A DNA stretch of 37,005 bases from an uncultured Oscillospiraceae bacterium (GTDB lineage Bacteria > Bacillota > Clostridia > Oscillospirales > Oscillospiraceae), in assembly GCA_944385365.1 (NCBI GenBank), contig CALWWW010000023.1, forward strand, positions 1 through 37,005, given 5' to 3'. A program made the translations under genes and the position numbers. Shown piece by piece: positions 22,900-29,484 of this stretch. A model generated the notes under the pieces. It made no database searches, was not told where the DNA came from, and saw nothing but the letters and a program-made list of their open reading frames with translations. Within the stretch, counting starts at the first letter, position 1, and each line of letters opens with the position of its first letter.

Positions 22900-23102
22900 A
22901 CGGCGGCCTCCCGGTTGTTGAGGACAATGGCCCCGGCGGGGCATTCTTTCTGACACTTGCCGCAGCCGATGCACAGCGCACCGTCCACCACGGCGGTGAC
23001 GCCGCGCCAGACGGAGACGGCTCCCTTGGGACAGACCTTGCAGCAGCTGCCGCAGGCCACACAGCGGCCGCTGTCGACGGCGGCCAGTCGTTTCGATGGC
23101 AT
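22896..23102 (-). CDS. 2[4Fe-4S] ferredoxin
   Basis: A 68-residue small ferredoxin with two typical cluster motifs, CVACGSCCKVCPKG and CIGCGKCQKECPAG, in the CxxCxxCxxxCP arrangement. It should carry electrons at low potential. GGAGGAA precedes the ATG by 6-7 nt and a near-consensus promoter lies upstream. It is the first gene of an operon with the membrane Fe-S protein and the ArsR-type regulator, which suggests a regulated electron-transfer module. Confidence 0.92.
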   Translation of the reverse strand: MPSKRLAAVDSGRCVACGSCCKVCPKGAVSVWRGVTAVVDGALCIGCGKCQKECPAGAIVLNNREAAV

Positions 23103-23119
23103 GATGGTTCCTCCATAAT

Positions 23120-23171
23120 AATTAAGTAATTAAGCAACTACTAATATAATAGAACCAGAGCAATTTGTCAA
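23120..23171 (-). promoter_or_regulatory. Ferredoxin operon promoter with AT-rich direct repeats
   Basis: On the minus strand TTGACA (23166-23171) and TATATT (23143-23148) are 17 bp apart. Downstream of the -10 box, aattaagt/aattaagc form two direct 8-bp repeats (23120-23127 and 23128-23135, + strand). These are candidate operator sites for the ArsR-type protein encoded by the same operon. Confidence 0.65.
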
Positions 23172-23202
23172 CCCGGATTGGATAGGGGAGGGGACAAAGC
23201 GG

Positions 23203-23230
23203 TATGGGAGGGCTGGAGGGCCCTCCCATA
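23203..23230 (-). terminator. Hairpin downstream of the sigK 3' part
   Basis: tatgggaggg (23203-23212) pairs perfectly with ccctcccata (23221-23230), starting 3 bp after the sigma-K stop. The T-run on the minus strand is weak, so termination efficiency is uncertain. Confidence 0.5.
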
Positions 23231-23233
23231 TGT

Positions 23234-23593
23234 TCAGGAATCCCGGAACGCTGCTTCCAGCTTTTGCAGAGCCTTTTTCTCAATGCGGGAGATATAGGAC
23301 CGGGAGATGCCGCACTGCTGCGCCACCTCCCGCTGGGTCAGAGGCTTGCGGCCGCCCAGTCCATAGCGCAGCTGGACCACCAGCAATTCCCGGTCCGTCA
23401 GGACCTCTTTCATGGCCTTGTGGAGCCGCGCCGCATTTTCCCGGGCGCTGAGGTCCTCAAACAAATCGTCATCGGTGCAGATGACGTCCATCAGAGACAG
23501 GGCGTTGCCGTCCTTGCCGGTTTCTATGTAATCGGACAGAGAAACGTCGCTGCTGGACTTTTTCTGACTGCGAAAGTGCATCAGGATTTCATT
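23234..23593 (-). CDS. sigK: Sporulation sigma-K, C-terminal half (split gene, spoIIIC-like)
   Basis: This 119-codon segment encodes the back half of the late mother-cell sigma factor. It starts at NEILMHFRSQKK, passes through VSLSDYIETGKDGNALSLMD (region 3) and ends in region 4 with the LTQREVAQQCGISRSYISRI helix-turn-helix. The wording is sigma-K rather than sigma-E. The first conserved codons, AAT GAA, contain the sequence AATGA, the crossover core known for B. subtilis sigK. Upstream of it, in this frame, sequence homology stops and the recombinase gene occupies another frame. No N-terminal half (regions 1-2) was found on either strand of the window. It is therefore either one half of a gene split by a skin-like element or a decayed remnant. 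Confidence 0.88.
   Translation of the reverse strand, partial: NEILMHFRSQKKSSSDVSLSDYIETGKDGNALSLMDVICTDDDLFEDLSARENAARLHKAMKEVLTDRELLVVQLRYGLGGRKPLTQREVAQQCGISRSYISRIEKKALQKLEAAFRDS
23589..23593 (-). other. Candidate sigK recombination core (att site)
   Basis: AATGA on the minus strand, within gcaAATGAaatcctgatg. It is at once the Asn-Glu codons of sigma-K and the last bases of the recombinase gene, whose TGA stop is 23589-23591. Position and sequence match the skin crossover in B. subtilis as I know it. The partner site is not in the window. Confidence 0.6.
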
Positions 23594-25403
23594 TGCTACC
23601 CTCGCCCCAATGGGTTTTTGCACCGTCGGTGGTTTCTGCAACGTTCGGCAAGTCCTCCTCGTAATCGACGTCGGAATAGGGGAGAAGCTCCTCGGTCTCG
23701 TCCTCCGCATCCTCCTGGACAGAACTGCCGGACGAAAGCAGCGGGTACTCAATCTCTTCGTCCTGCACACCGAACAGCACCACATGGGCGTGGACGCCGT
23801 CCCAGATGACTTTCCGGACCACGGTCCGAATGGCGGCCCGTTTCTGTTCCAGGGACATCTCTGGAACGCCCTCCCGGAAGACAGCCAAAAGCTGCCGCAG
23901 CAGGTCAAACTCCAGATCACTGAGGGTGTGCTGGGCGGTCAACCCCTCCAGCTCCTGTATCTGTTTGGTCAGGTCGTCACATTGGCTGCTGAGGACTTCA
24001 ATGCGCCGGGACACCTGGGAGCGGGCGGCGGGCTCCGGGATATCGGCCAGGGAATCCACCAGAGCGTCCAGTTTCTTCTCCAACTCCCGCTTTTCAGTCC
24101 GCAGACCGTCCAACCGCTGTTCGTAGTCCATGCGATTGCCCGTATAGAATTTGCGGCTCTGCTCCAACTGGCGGAGAAACGTGTCCTGATCCTCCGGCAG
24201 CTGTTTGAGCTGTTCGAGGATGGCCAGATCCAATCGATTGCCGTTGGCATTTTTACTGTTGCAGAGGGAACGCTGACTGCGTTCTTTCAGCTTGCACACA
24301 TAGGTATAGACGGGGCTGCCGTCGGCGGTTTTCCGCTTGGAAACCTTGGGGTACATCCGTTCTCCGCAGCGGCAATAGAGCAGACCCGTCAGCAGCGCTT
24401 CGTTGCTGCGGGGCTTGCGGAAGGCTTTCGATTTGTTCCGCTCCAGAGATTCCTGAATGGTGACCCAGACTTTGCCGGGAATCAGTCCTGGATGCTTGCC
24501 CACGGACACAATCCAATCCCTGGGGGGCAGATAGACCGTGGCCCGGCCCTTTTCCTGGTCCGTGCGGTTATAGGCCATCATGCCGTGGACGCCGTCGAAC
24601 TCGCTTCGCTCGGAAAACAGGTCCGTCTCATGCTGCTGGAAGTAGTCATAGGCTTCCTGGTCGGCAATCAGATAGACAGGGTTCTGCAAAATGGACTTGA
24701 TGGAAAATCGCGTGAAGTGGTTTCCGTTCTTCGTCTGAATCCCGCGCTGCATTAGCCGGGCTTCGGTGAGGGTTAGAGAATCCGTTTCCAGATACAATGC
24801 AAAAATGGTTTTGACGATCTCCGCTTCCTCGGGAATCAGCTTCAATTTGCAGGCTTTTTTCGTTTTGCCGTCCATCGTTACGCTTTTGACGGCTTCGGAC
24901 CCATAACCGGTGGGGGTGTTGCCGCCCAGCCACCGGCCAGTTTTGGCCAGCTCCTGCATGTTGTCCCGAATGCGTTCGGCAATGGTTTCCCGTTCCAGCT
25001 GGGAAAAGACGGAGGCAATGTACATCATGGCCCGGCCCATGGGGGTGCTGGTGTCGAATTGCTCCTTGATGGAGATAAAGGCGATGTTTAACCGGGACAA
25101 TTCTTCGATCAGGCCGGAAAAGTCGCTGACATTGCGGCTGATCCGGTCCAGCCGATAGACGATAATGGCTTGAAACTGCCGCTGCCGGGCGGCGTCCATC
25201 ATGCGCTGAAAGGCCGGACGGTTGAGATTGCCGCCGGAAAACCCCTCGTCCTCATAGATGACCAGCTGTTCCGCGGCCTGCTCGCCAAAGTGCAGCCGCA
25301 CGTATTCTTTGCAAAGCTCCACCTGATTGCCAATGCTCTCGCCCTTGCCGGTAAACCGGGACTTGCGGGAGTAGAGGGCGATGGTTTGGGCCGGAATTGC
25401 CAT
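23589..25403 (-). CDS. Large serine recombinase (SpoIVCA-like sigK element excisionase)
   Basis: A 604-residue large serine recombinase. The resolvase catalytic domain (about 8-155) opens with ALYSRKS (nucleophile Ser12). It contains IVYRLDRISRNVSDF and QLERETIAERIRDNM. A recombinase DNA-binding domain (about 165-290) follows, then a zinc-ribbon region with CRCGERMYPK and a YTYVCKLKERSQRSLC segment, a long coiled coil (about 385-460) and an acidic tail. AGGAGGA precedes the ATG. The family includes SpoIVCA, which excises the skin element from sigK in the mother cell. Here the gene abuts the sigK 3' half and its stop codon lies inside the presumed crossover core. No frameshift or loss of catalytic residues was seen, so it may be active. 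A TATAAT lies upstream, but no clear -35 box. Confidence 0.93.
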   Translation of the reverse strand: MAIPAQTIALYSRKSRFTGKGESIGNQVELCKEYVRLHFGEQAAEQLVIYEDEGFSGGNLNRPAFQRMMDAARQRQFQAIIVYRLDRISRNVSDFSGLIEELSRLNIAFISIKEQFDTSTPMGRAMMYIASVFSQLERETIAERIRDNMQELAKTGRWLGGNTPTGYGSEAVKSVTMDGKTKKACKLKLIPEEAEIVKTIFALYLETDSLTLTEARLMQRGIQTKNGNHFTRFSIKSILQNPVYLIADQEAYDYFQQHETDLFSERSEFDGVHGMMAYNRTDQEKGRATVYLPPRDWIVSVGKHPGLIPGKVWVTIQESLERNKSKAFRKPRSNEALLTGLLYCRCGERMYPKVSKRKTADGSPVYTYVCKLKERSQRSLCNSKNANGNRLDLAILEQLKQLPEDQDTFLRQLEQSRKFYTGNRMDYEQRLDGLRTEKRELEKKLDALVDSLADIPEPAARSQVSRRIEVLSSQCDDLTKQIQELEGLTAQHTLSDLEFDLLRQLLAVFREGVPEMSLEQKRAAIRTVVRKVIWDGVHAHVVLFGVQDEEIEYPLLSSGSSVQEDAEDETEELLPYSDVDYEEDLPNVAETTDGAKTHWGEGSK

Positions 25404-25544
25404 GGATTGTCCTCCTTGCTCCTGTGTGGTATAGTTGGCGTGATTATACCATAACGTAACAAACTTATAAGCAGAAGCGTGGCGCTTGGCCGTGCCCGCG
25501 CCCCTGTATGGCGCAGATACCAGAGAGGATTGTTTCTCATAGGC

Positions 25545-25573
25545 TTGTCATATGAATTTGAACATGATAAAAT
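25545..25573 (+). promoter_or_regulatory. Promoter of the hemerythrin-CheX gene
   Basis: TTGTCA (25545-25550) and TAAAAT (25568-25573) are 17 bp apart, 43 bp before the ATG at 25617. The rest of 25404-25616 holds only the recombinase upstream region. Confidence 0.65.
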
Positions 25574-25616
25574 AAATCAAAAACTGAGTTTTTTGTAAAA
25601 GAGGTATCAACAACGC

Positions 25617-26459
25617 ATGATGTGGAAAGACACCTACCGAATCGGGGTAGATCGGATTGACCAGCAGCATATGGAGCTGTTCCGGATAACGGAGGAACTG
25701 GTAAACGCAGTCAAAGAAGGCGCGGCAGTAGAAGTCTACCAGAGAATTCTGGGATTTTTGAAGGACTATGTGATTTATCACTTCCGGGATGAGGAAGCGT
25801 ATCAGGAATCCATCCATTACAGCGGCATCGAAGCCCATAAGGAGGAGCACCGGCAGTTTACGGAGACGGTGCTCCACTACGAAGAACGGCTGACGGCCAA
25901 CGGATTCAACGAGAAAACCATGAAAGATCTGGCCGGTACGGTGACGGCCTGGCTGATTTATCACGTGGTGGATACCGATCAAAAGATCGTATCCGGCGAA
26001 GCGCCCGCCGGTGAGGAGAAACAGTTTGATCAGTTTGTGGATTTGTTCGCCCACAGCGCCTTGGATATGATGGAAACCATGGCGGGCCTGGACCAGAGCA
26101 GTGCGCAGCTGCAAACGGTCGGTTCCGATCAGCCCCAGGGGGATGTGTTTGTCACCATCCAACTGGTGGACGATTTGAACGGAAAGGCGGTTTTTGGTTT
26201 TTCCAAGGAGCTGGCGCTCCATCTGCTGGAGAGCATGACCGGCATGGAACTGACCGAGGTGGACGAGCTGGTGCAGTCTGCCCTTTGTGAGCTGACGAAC
26301 ATTTCCTGCGGAAATGCCGCGACGGCCTTGACCAAGCGCGGCCTGCAATGTGATATTAAACCGCCGGTGCTCTCCAACGAGTTCCCCGGCGAGAACACGG
26401 GCAGCGGCATCCGGATTGATACCGCCTTCGGGCCCATGGAAGTCGGCGTACTGCTGTAA
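25617..26459 (+). CDS. Hemerythrin-CheX fusion protein
   Basis: A 280-residue two-domain protein. Residues 1-125 form a bacteriohemerythrin with all seven di-iron ligands recognisable: His18, His55, Glu59, His74, His78, His116 and Asp121. Such domains bind oxygen reversibly. Residues about 135-280 resemble CheX, a CheY-P phosphatase: ALCELTNISCGNAATAL holds the ExxN catalytic pair and the following GN. Together they suggest oxygen-dependent control of a phosphorylated response regulator, though no che genes are in view and the target is unknown. The start has AAGAGGT upstream; ATG at 25620 is an alternative. The HTH-kinase pair follows after 81 bp and may be co-transcribed. Confidence 0.83.
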   Translation: MMWKDTYRIGVDRIDQQHMELFRITEELVNAVKEGAAVEVYQRILGFLKDYVIYHFRDEEAYQESIHYSGIEAHKEEHRQFTETVLHYEERLTANGFNEKTMKDLAGTVTAWLIYHVVDTDQKIVSGEAPAGEEKQFDQFVDLFAHSALDMMETMAGLDQSSAQLQTVGSDQPQGDVFVTIQLVDDLNGKAVFGFSKELALHLLESMTGMELTEVDELVQSALCELTNISCGNAATALTKRGLQCDIKPPVLSNEFPGENTGSGIRIDTAFGPMEVGVLL

Positions 26460-26540
26460 AACGGCTCCCATCCGGTCCGTGTCCGGCGCTTCCGGGGAGT
26501 GCGGAGCGTTCGCCATGGAGCAGATAAGGAGGGGAGTACC

Positions 26541-26951
26541 ATGCAATCAACGCAGGAACTGGAACATACCATCCGGGAGAGCAAGGAACCGTCGATCCTG
26601 AAAGAGGACGTCTTTTCTATGCCCGATCTGACAGCCTATCTCAACGGTCTGCTGCAGGAACACCATCTGACGGTGCAGGATATCGTGGTGCGCTGTAATC
26701 TGGACCGCAGCTATGGATATCAGCTGTTCAACGGAACCCGGAACCCCACCCGTAACTTCCTGTTGCGTCTGGCGCTGCTGCTGAACCTGGAGGAGGCCGT
26801 GGCCCAGCGGCTGCTGAATCTGGCGGGCCGGCAGCCCCTGTATGCCCGGAACCGCCGGGATGCCGCCGTTTTATACAGTCTTTCCCATGGTCTGACGCTG
26901 GAGGAAGCGGAAGCGCTTTTGGCCGATCTCGGAGAGGAGGGACTGGCATGA
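26541..26951 (+). CDS. Small helix-turn-helix protein coupled to the kinase
   Basis: A 136-residue protein with an XRE/Cro-like helix-turn-helix at about 35-85: NGLLQEHHLTVQDIVVRCNL, then YGYQLFNGTRNPTRNFLLRL. The C-terminal third is helical (DAAVLYSLSHGLTLEEAEALL). I do not recognise a specific family. The frame is open to 26499, but the ATG at 26541 has AGGAGGGGAG in position. Its stop overlaps the kinase ATG by 4 bp (ATGA), so the two proteins are made together. It may be the kinase substrate or a DNA-binding output of the sensor; this is inference from context only. Confidence 0.8.
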   Translation: MQSTQELEHTIRESKEPSILKEDVFSMPDLTAYLNGLLQEHHLTVQDIVVRCNLDRSYGYQLFNGTRNPTRNFLLRLALLLNLEEAVAQRLLNLAGRQPLYARNRRDAAVLYSLSHGLTLEEAEALLADLGEEGLA

Positions 26952-28936
26952 AGCATATGGAACAGTTTTTGTCGGAATTTTCGCCGCTGCCGTTTACCCT
27001 GCCGGAGCGGGTCCGGACATCGTATACGGTGGAGTCTTGCCTGGCGGCCAGAGAGGACGGCGCTTCGGTCTGGCGCCTGCGGCGGCAGGAGGACCAAGCG
27101 TTGTTTGTACTGAAACTGACCGCGTCGGACGGGGAAGACCTGGAGGAGGAGGCCCGGATTCTGGCGCGGGTGTCGCCCTGCTTGCCGGGAGCGGTGCCGG
27201 AGCCGGTGGACTGCTTCCGGGAGGACGGAATCACCTACTTTCTGCGCACCTATTTGCCGGGAGAAACCCTGGTTCAGTGGCGGGAGCGGGAGGACGGCTG
27301 TACCGAGGAACAATGTATTGCCCTGGGGCGGCAGCTTTGCGCCCTGCTGGACGTGCTGCACCGCCAAGAACCGCCGGTGATTCACCGGGATATCAAGCCG
27401 GAAAATATTGTGCAGCTGCCCGACGGCAGGCCGGGGCTGCCGGATTTCGGCATTGCCCGGCAGTTCAAGGACGGCCAGGACACGGACACCAAACGGATGG
27501 GTACCCGTGCCACCGCCGCGCCGGAGCAGTACGGCTATGCCCAGACGGACCAGCGGACCGATCTCTATGCCCTGGGCATGACGCTGATCTGGCTGCTGAC
27601 AGGCCGGTATGACCGGGACGGACTGGCCCAGGTCCAGAACTGTTCCGCCTATTTGCGCAAAGTCCTGGAAAAAGCGGTGGCTTTCGCGCCGGAGGACCGC
27701 TATCAGAGTGCAAAAGCCTTTGCCGCTGCCCTGGGCGGCCGGTCTGCCGGGACGGCGAAGCGGCAGATTCTGGCGGCCGCGGCGGCAGCGTTGGTGCTGG
27801 CAGCGGGGGCCTGGACCCTGTGGCCCAGGGAAACCATGGCAGAACTGCCGCCGGAAACCATGAAAGCCGTGGAAGACGCAGAAAATGTAGAAACGATGGA
27901 AACCGTCCAGCCCAATCCTGAGACGGTGGAATTTACGTCCGCGGCCATGGAAGCCGCCGTACGGCAGGCGCTGTCGCAGCCGGAGGGACCGGTCACCTAT
28001 GACCAGCTGGAACAAATCCGGCGTCTGGCCGCCGTGGGGATGCTGACCTTTGGCGAGGAGCAGGCGTTTGATTACCGGGTCAGCTGCTTTGTGGATAACC
28101 AGTTTCAGGGCGATCAGCCCATGGGCGATATCACCGACGTGGATATGGCGTTGCTGGCCCATATGCCCAATCTGGAAACGCTGTATCTGTGCCGCCAGCC
28201 GGTGGAAGATATTTCGGTGCTGTCGGACTTGCCCTTAACCACCTTGGCCCTGTGTGAAAACGAAATTCAGGACGTTTCGCCCTTGGGCAATCTCCAGGGG
28301 TTAAAAACGCTGTACCTGGGCGGCAATCCCGCCACCGATTACAGCGTCCTGTCCAACCTGACAAAGCTGGAGGACCTGAGAGTGGAGGGCAGCGGCAGCG
28401 TCGGGATCTGCGTTGTGGACAGTCTGGACTTTCTGGACAGTTTGACATTGCGGAAGTTGGGCCTTGGGCTGACCGTACCCCAAGACGGCAGCTGGGAGCC
28501 CCTGACCCGGCAGATTGCCTTGGAGGAATTGCAGCTGTGGGACCCCAATGCCGACGCCGTGGCGGCGGCCAATACCCTGGTCGATCTGAAAACCTTCGGC
28601 ATCGGGGACTATTACGCCGCCGATTTGACAGCCCTGACCGGTATGGTCGGATTGGAAGTGCTGGGAATCCACAAGGGAAGCCTGGAAAGTCTGAAGGGGG
28701 TGGAATCCCTCACCCGGCTGTATACCCTGTCCATCGGGTTCAATAGGGTTTCCGATCTGTCCCCGTTGGAGGGCTTGCCCCAGCTGAATTATGTGCAGCT
28801 GGAAGACCTGGCAGTTACCGACTTTTCCCCCCTGAACCGGCTGCCTGCCCTGGGGGTCGTGGTGGTGCCCCAGGCCCAGGGGGCAGAGGTGGAGGCAGAC
28901 TGCCCCGGCCATACCTTTGAACTGCGAACCTATTAA
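26948..28936 (+). CDS. Transmembrane Ser/Thr protein kinase with leucine-rich-repeat sensor domain
   Basis: A 662-residue Hanks-type kinase. The cytoplasmic catalytic domain spans about 25-262, with a VAIK-type Lys56 (FVLKL), catalytic loop HRDIKPEN (146-153), DFG (166-168), activation segment GTRATAAPEQYG and TDLYALGMTL. The glycine-rich loop is degenerate. One membrane helix lies at about 273-292. After a linker, the extracellular part (about 400-650) carries leucine-rich repeats of the LxxLxxLxLxxNxIxDVSPL type. This differs from the PASTA sensors of PrkC. The usual activation-loop and metal-binding residues are present, so it is probably active. It is translationally coupled to the upstream HTH protein. 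A strong hairpin terminator follows the stop. Confidence 0.88.
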   Translation: MKHMEQFLSEFSPLPFTLPERVRTSYTVESCLAAREDGASVWRLRRQEDQALFVLKLTASDGEDLEEEARILARVSPCLPGAVPEPVDCFREDGITYFLRTYLPGETLVQWREREDGCTEEQCIALGRQLCALLDVLHRQEPPVIHRDIKPENIVQLPDGRPGLPDFGIARQFKDGQDTDTKRMGTRATAAPEQYGYAQTDQRTDLYALGMTLIWLLTGRYDRDGLAQVQNCSAYLRKVLEKAVAFAPEDRYQSAKAFAAALGGRSAGTAKRQILAAAAAALVLAAGAWTLWPRETMAELPPETMKAVEDAENVETMETVQPNPETVEFTSAAMEAAVRQALSQPEGPVTYDQLEQIRRLAAVGMLTFGEEQAFDYRVSCFVDNQFQGDQPMGDITDVDMALLAHMPNLETLYLCRQPVEDISVLSDLPLTTLALCENEIQDVSPLGNLQGLKTLYLGGNPATDYSVLSNLTKLEDLRVEGSGSVGICVVDSLDFLDSLTLRKLGLGLTVPQDGSWEPLTRQIALEELQLWDPNADAVAAANTLVDLKTFGIGDYYAADLTALTGMVGLEVLGIHKGSLESLKGVESLTRLYTLSIGFNRVSDLSPLEGLPQLNYVQLEDLAVTDFSPLNRLPALGVVVVPQAQGAEVEADCPGHTFELRTY

Positions 28937-28965
28937 AATCGGAAAAATGTGCAGCCCTGCACACC

Positions 28966-29013
28966 AAAACAAACCGGAATCGTGATATGATGATCACGAT
29001 TCCGGTTTGTTTT
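28966..29013. terminator. 20-bp bidirectional hairpin shared by kinase and XRE genes
   Basis: Arms 28966-28985 and 28994-29013 are perfectly complementary with an 8-nt loop. They are flanked by A-rich and T-rich ends, so it works in both directions. The right arm coincides with the last codons and stop (28994-28996) of the convergent XRE gene. Confidence 0.85.
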
Positions 29014-29353
29014 CGTCATGGGACAGGGCCGTCAGCTCCAGCAGGCTGTTGATGACTTCCTGAACGACCCGGAATTGCTCCGGGGGAAGCCGCCGCAGGC
29101 GCTGGGCGATGGCGTCGGCATCGTTGTCTGTGCTGGTACCGATCAGCAGAAAGTCGCTGGAAACCTGGAGGATCTCGCACATCCTCCGCAGTACAGCCAT
29201 GGAGACACCGGCCAGACCGCGCTCCACACAGGAGACGTTCTGAGGGGAAATGCCCACCAGTTCCGCAAATCGCTCCTGGGTCAGCCCTGCGGCCTCCCGG
29301 GCTTGCCGGATTCTGCGTCCCATGTCAATATTGAGTTGCTTTTTTTCACGCAT
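28994..29353 (-). CDS. XRE-family transcriptional regulator
   Basis: A 119-residue regulator with a canonical XRE helix-turn-helix at about 10-65 (GRRIRQAREAAGLTQERFAE, then LVGISPQNVSCVERG), followed by a helical C-terminal half (PPEQFRVVQEVINSLLELTA). The start is uncertain: the frame opens with GTG at 29368 and ATG at 29365, but AGGAGGTGAT overlaps those codons, so the ATG at 29353 is preferred. The gene is divergent from the SLH surface-protein gene and their promoter regions overlap, which makes that gene its most likely target. Its 3' end is built into the terminator hairpin shared with the kinase gene. Confidence 0.87.
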   Translation of the reverse strand: MREKKQLNIDMGRRIRQAREAAGLTQERFAELVGISPQNVSCVERGLAGVSMAVLRRMCEILQVSSDFLLIGTSTDNDADAIAQRLRRLPPEQFRVVQEVINSLLELTALSHDENKPES

Positions 29354-29398
29354 GGGGCAGACCATCACCTCCTACCCATAGTTTAGCCAATGCGCCAC

Positions 29399-29427
29399 TT
29401 GACGAAAACAATGTGGTACTTTATAAT
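29399..29427 (+). promoter_or_regulatory. Promoter of the SLH protein gene
   Basis: TTGACG (29399-29404) and TATAAT (29422-29427) are 17 bp apart, a near-consensus promoter 57 bp upstream of the ATG. A minus-strand TTTTCG/TAAACT pair with 17-bp spacing for the XRE gene overlaps the -35 region. Confidence 0.7.
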
Positions 29428-29484
29428 AATTTAATACAATACATGAGAAATAAGAAAAGAGCATGAACACAGGAGGAGTGACCT

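Noticed and set aside
23594-23920. N-terminal extension of the sigma-K frame upstream of the AATGA core
   Set aside because: It is the recombinase gene read in another frame; the Trp/Arg/Ser-rich peptide has no sigma-factor features.
29353-29368. GTG/ATG start of the XRE regulator at 29368 or 29365
   Set aside because: The Shine-Dalgarno sequence AGGAGGTGAT overlaps these codons, so the ATG at 29353 is the better start.
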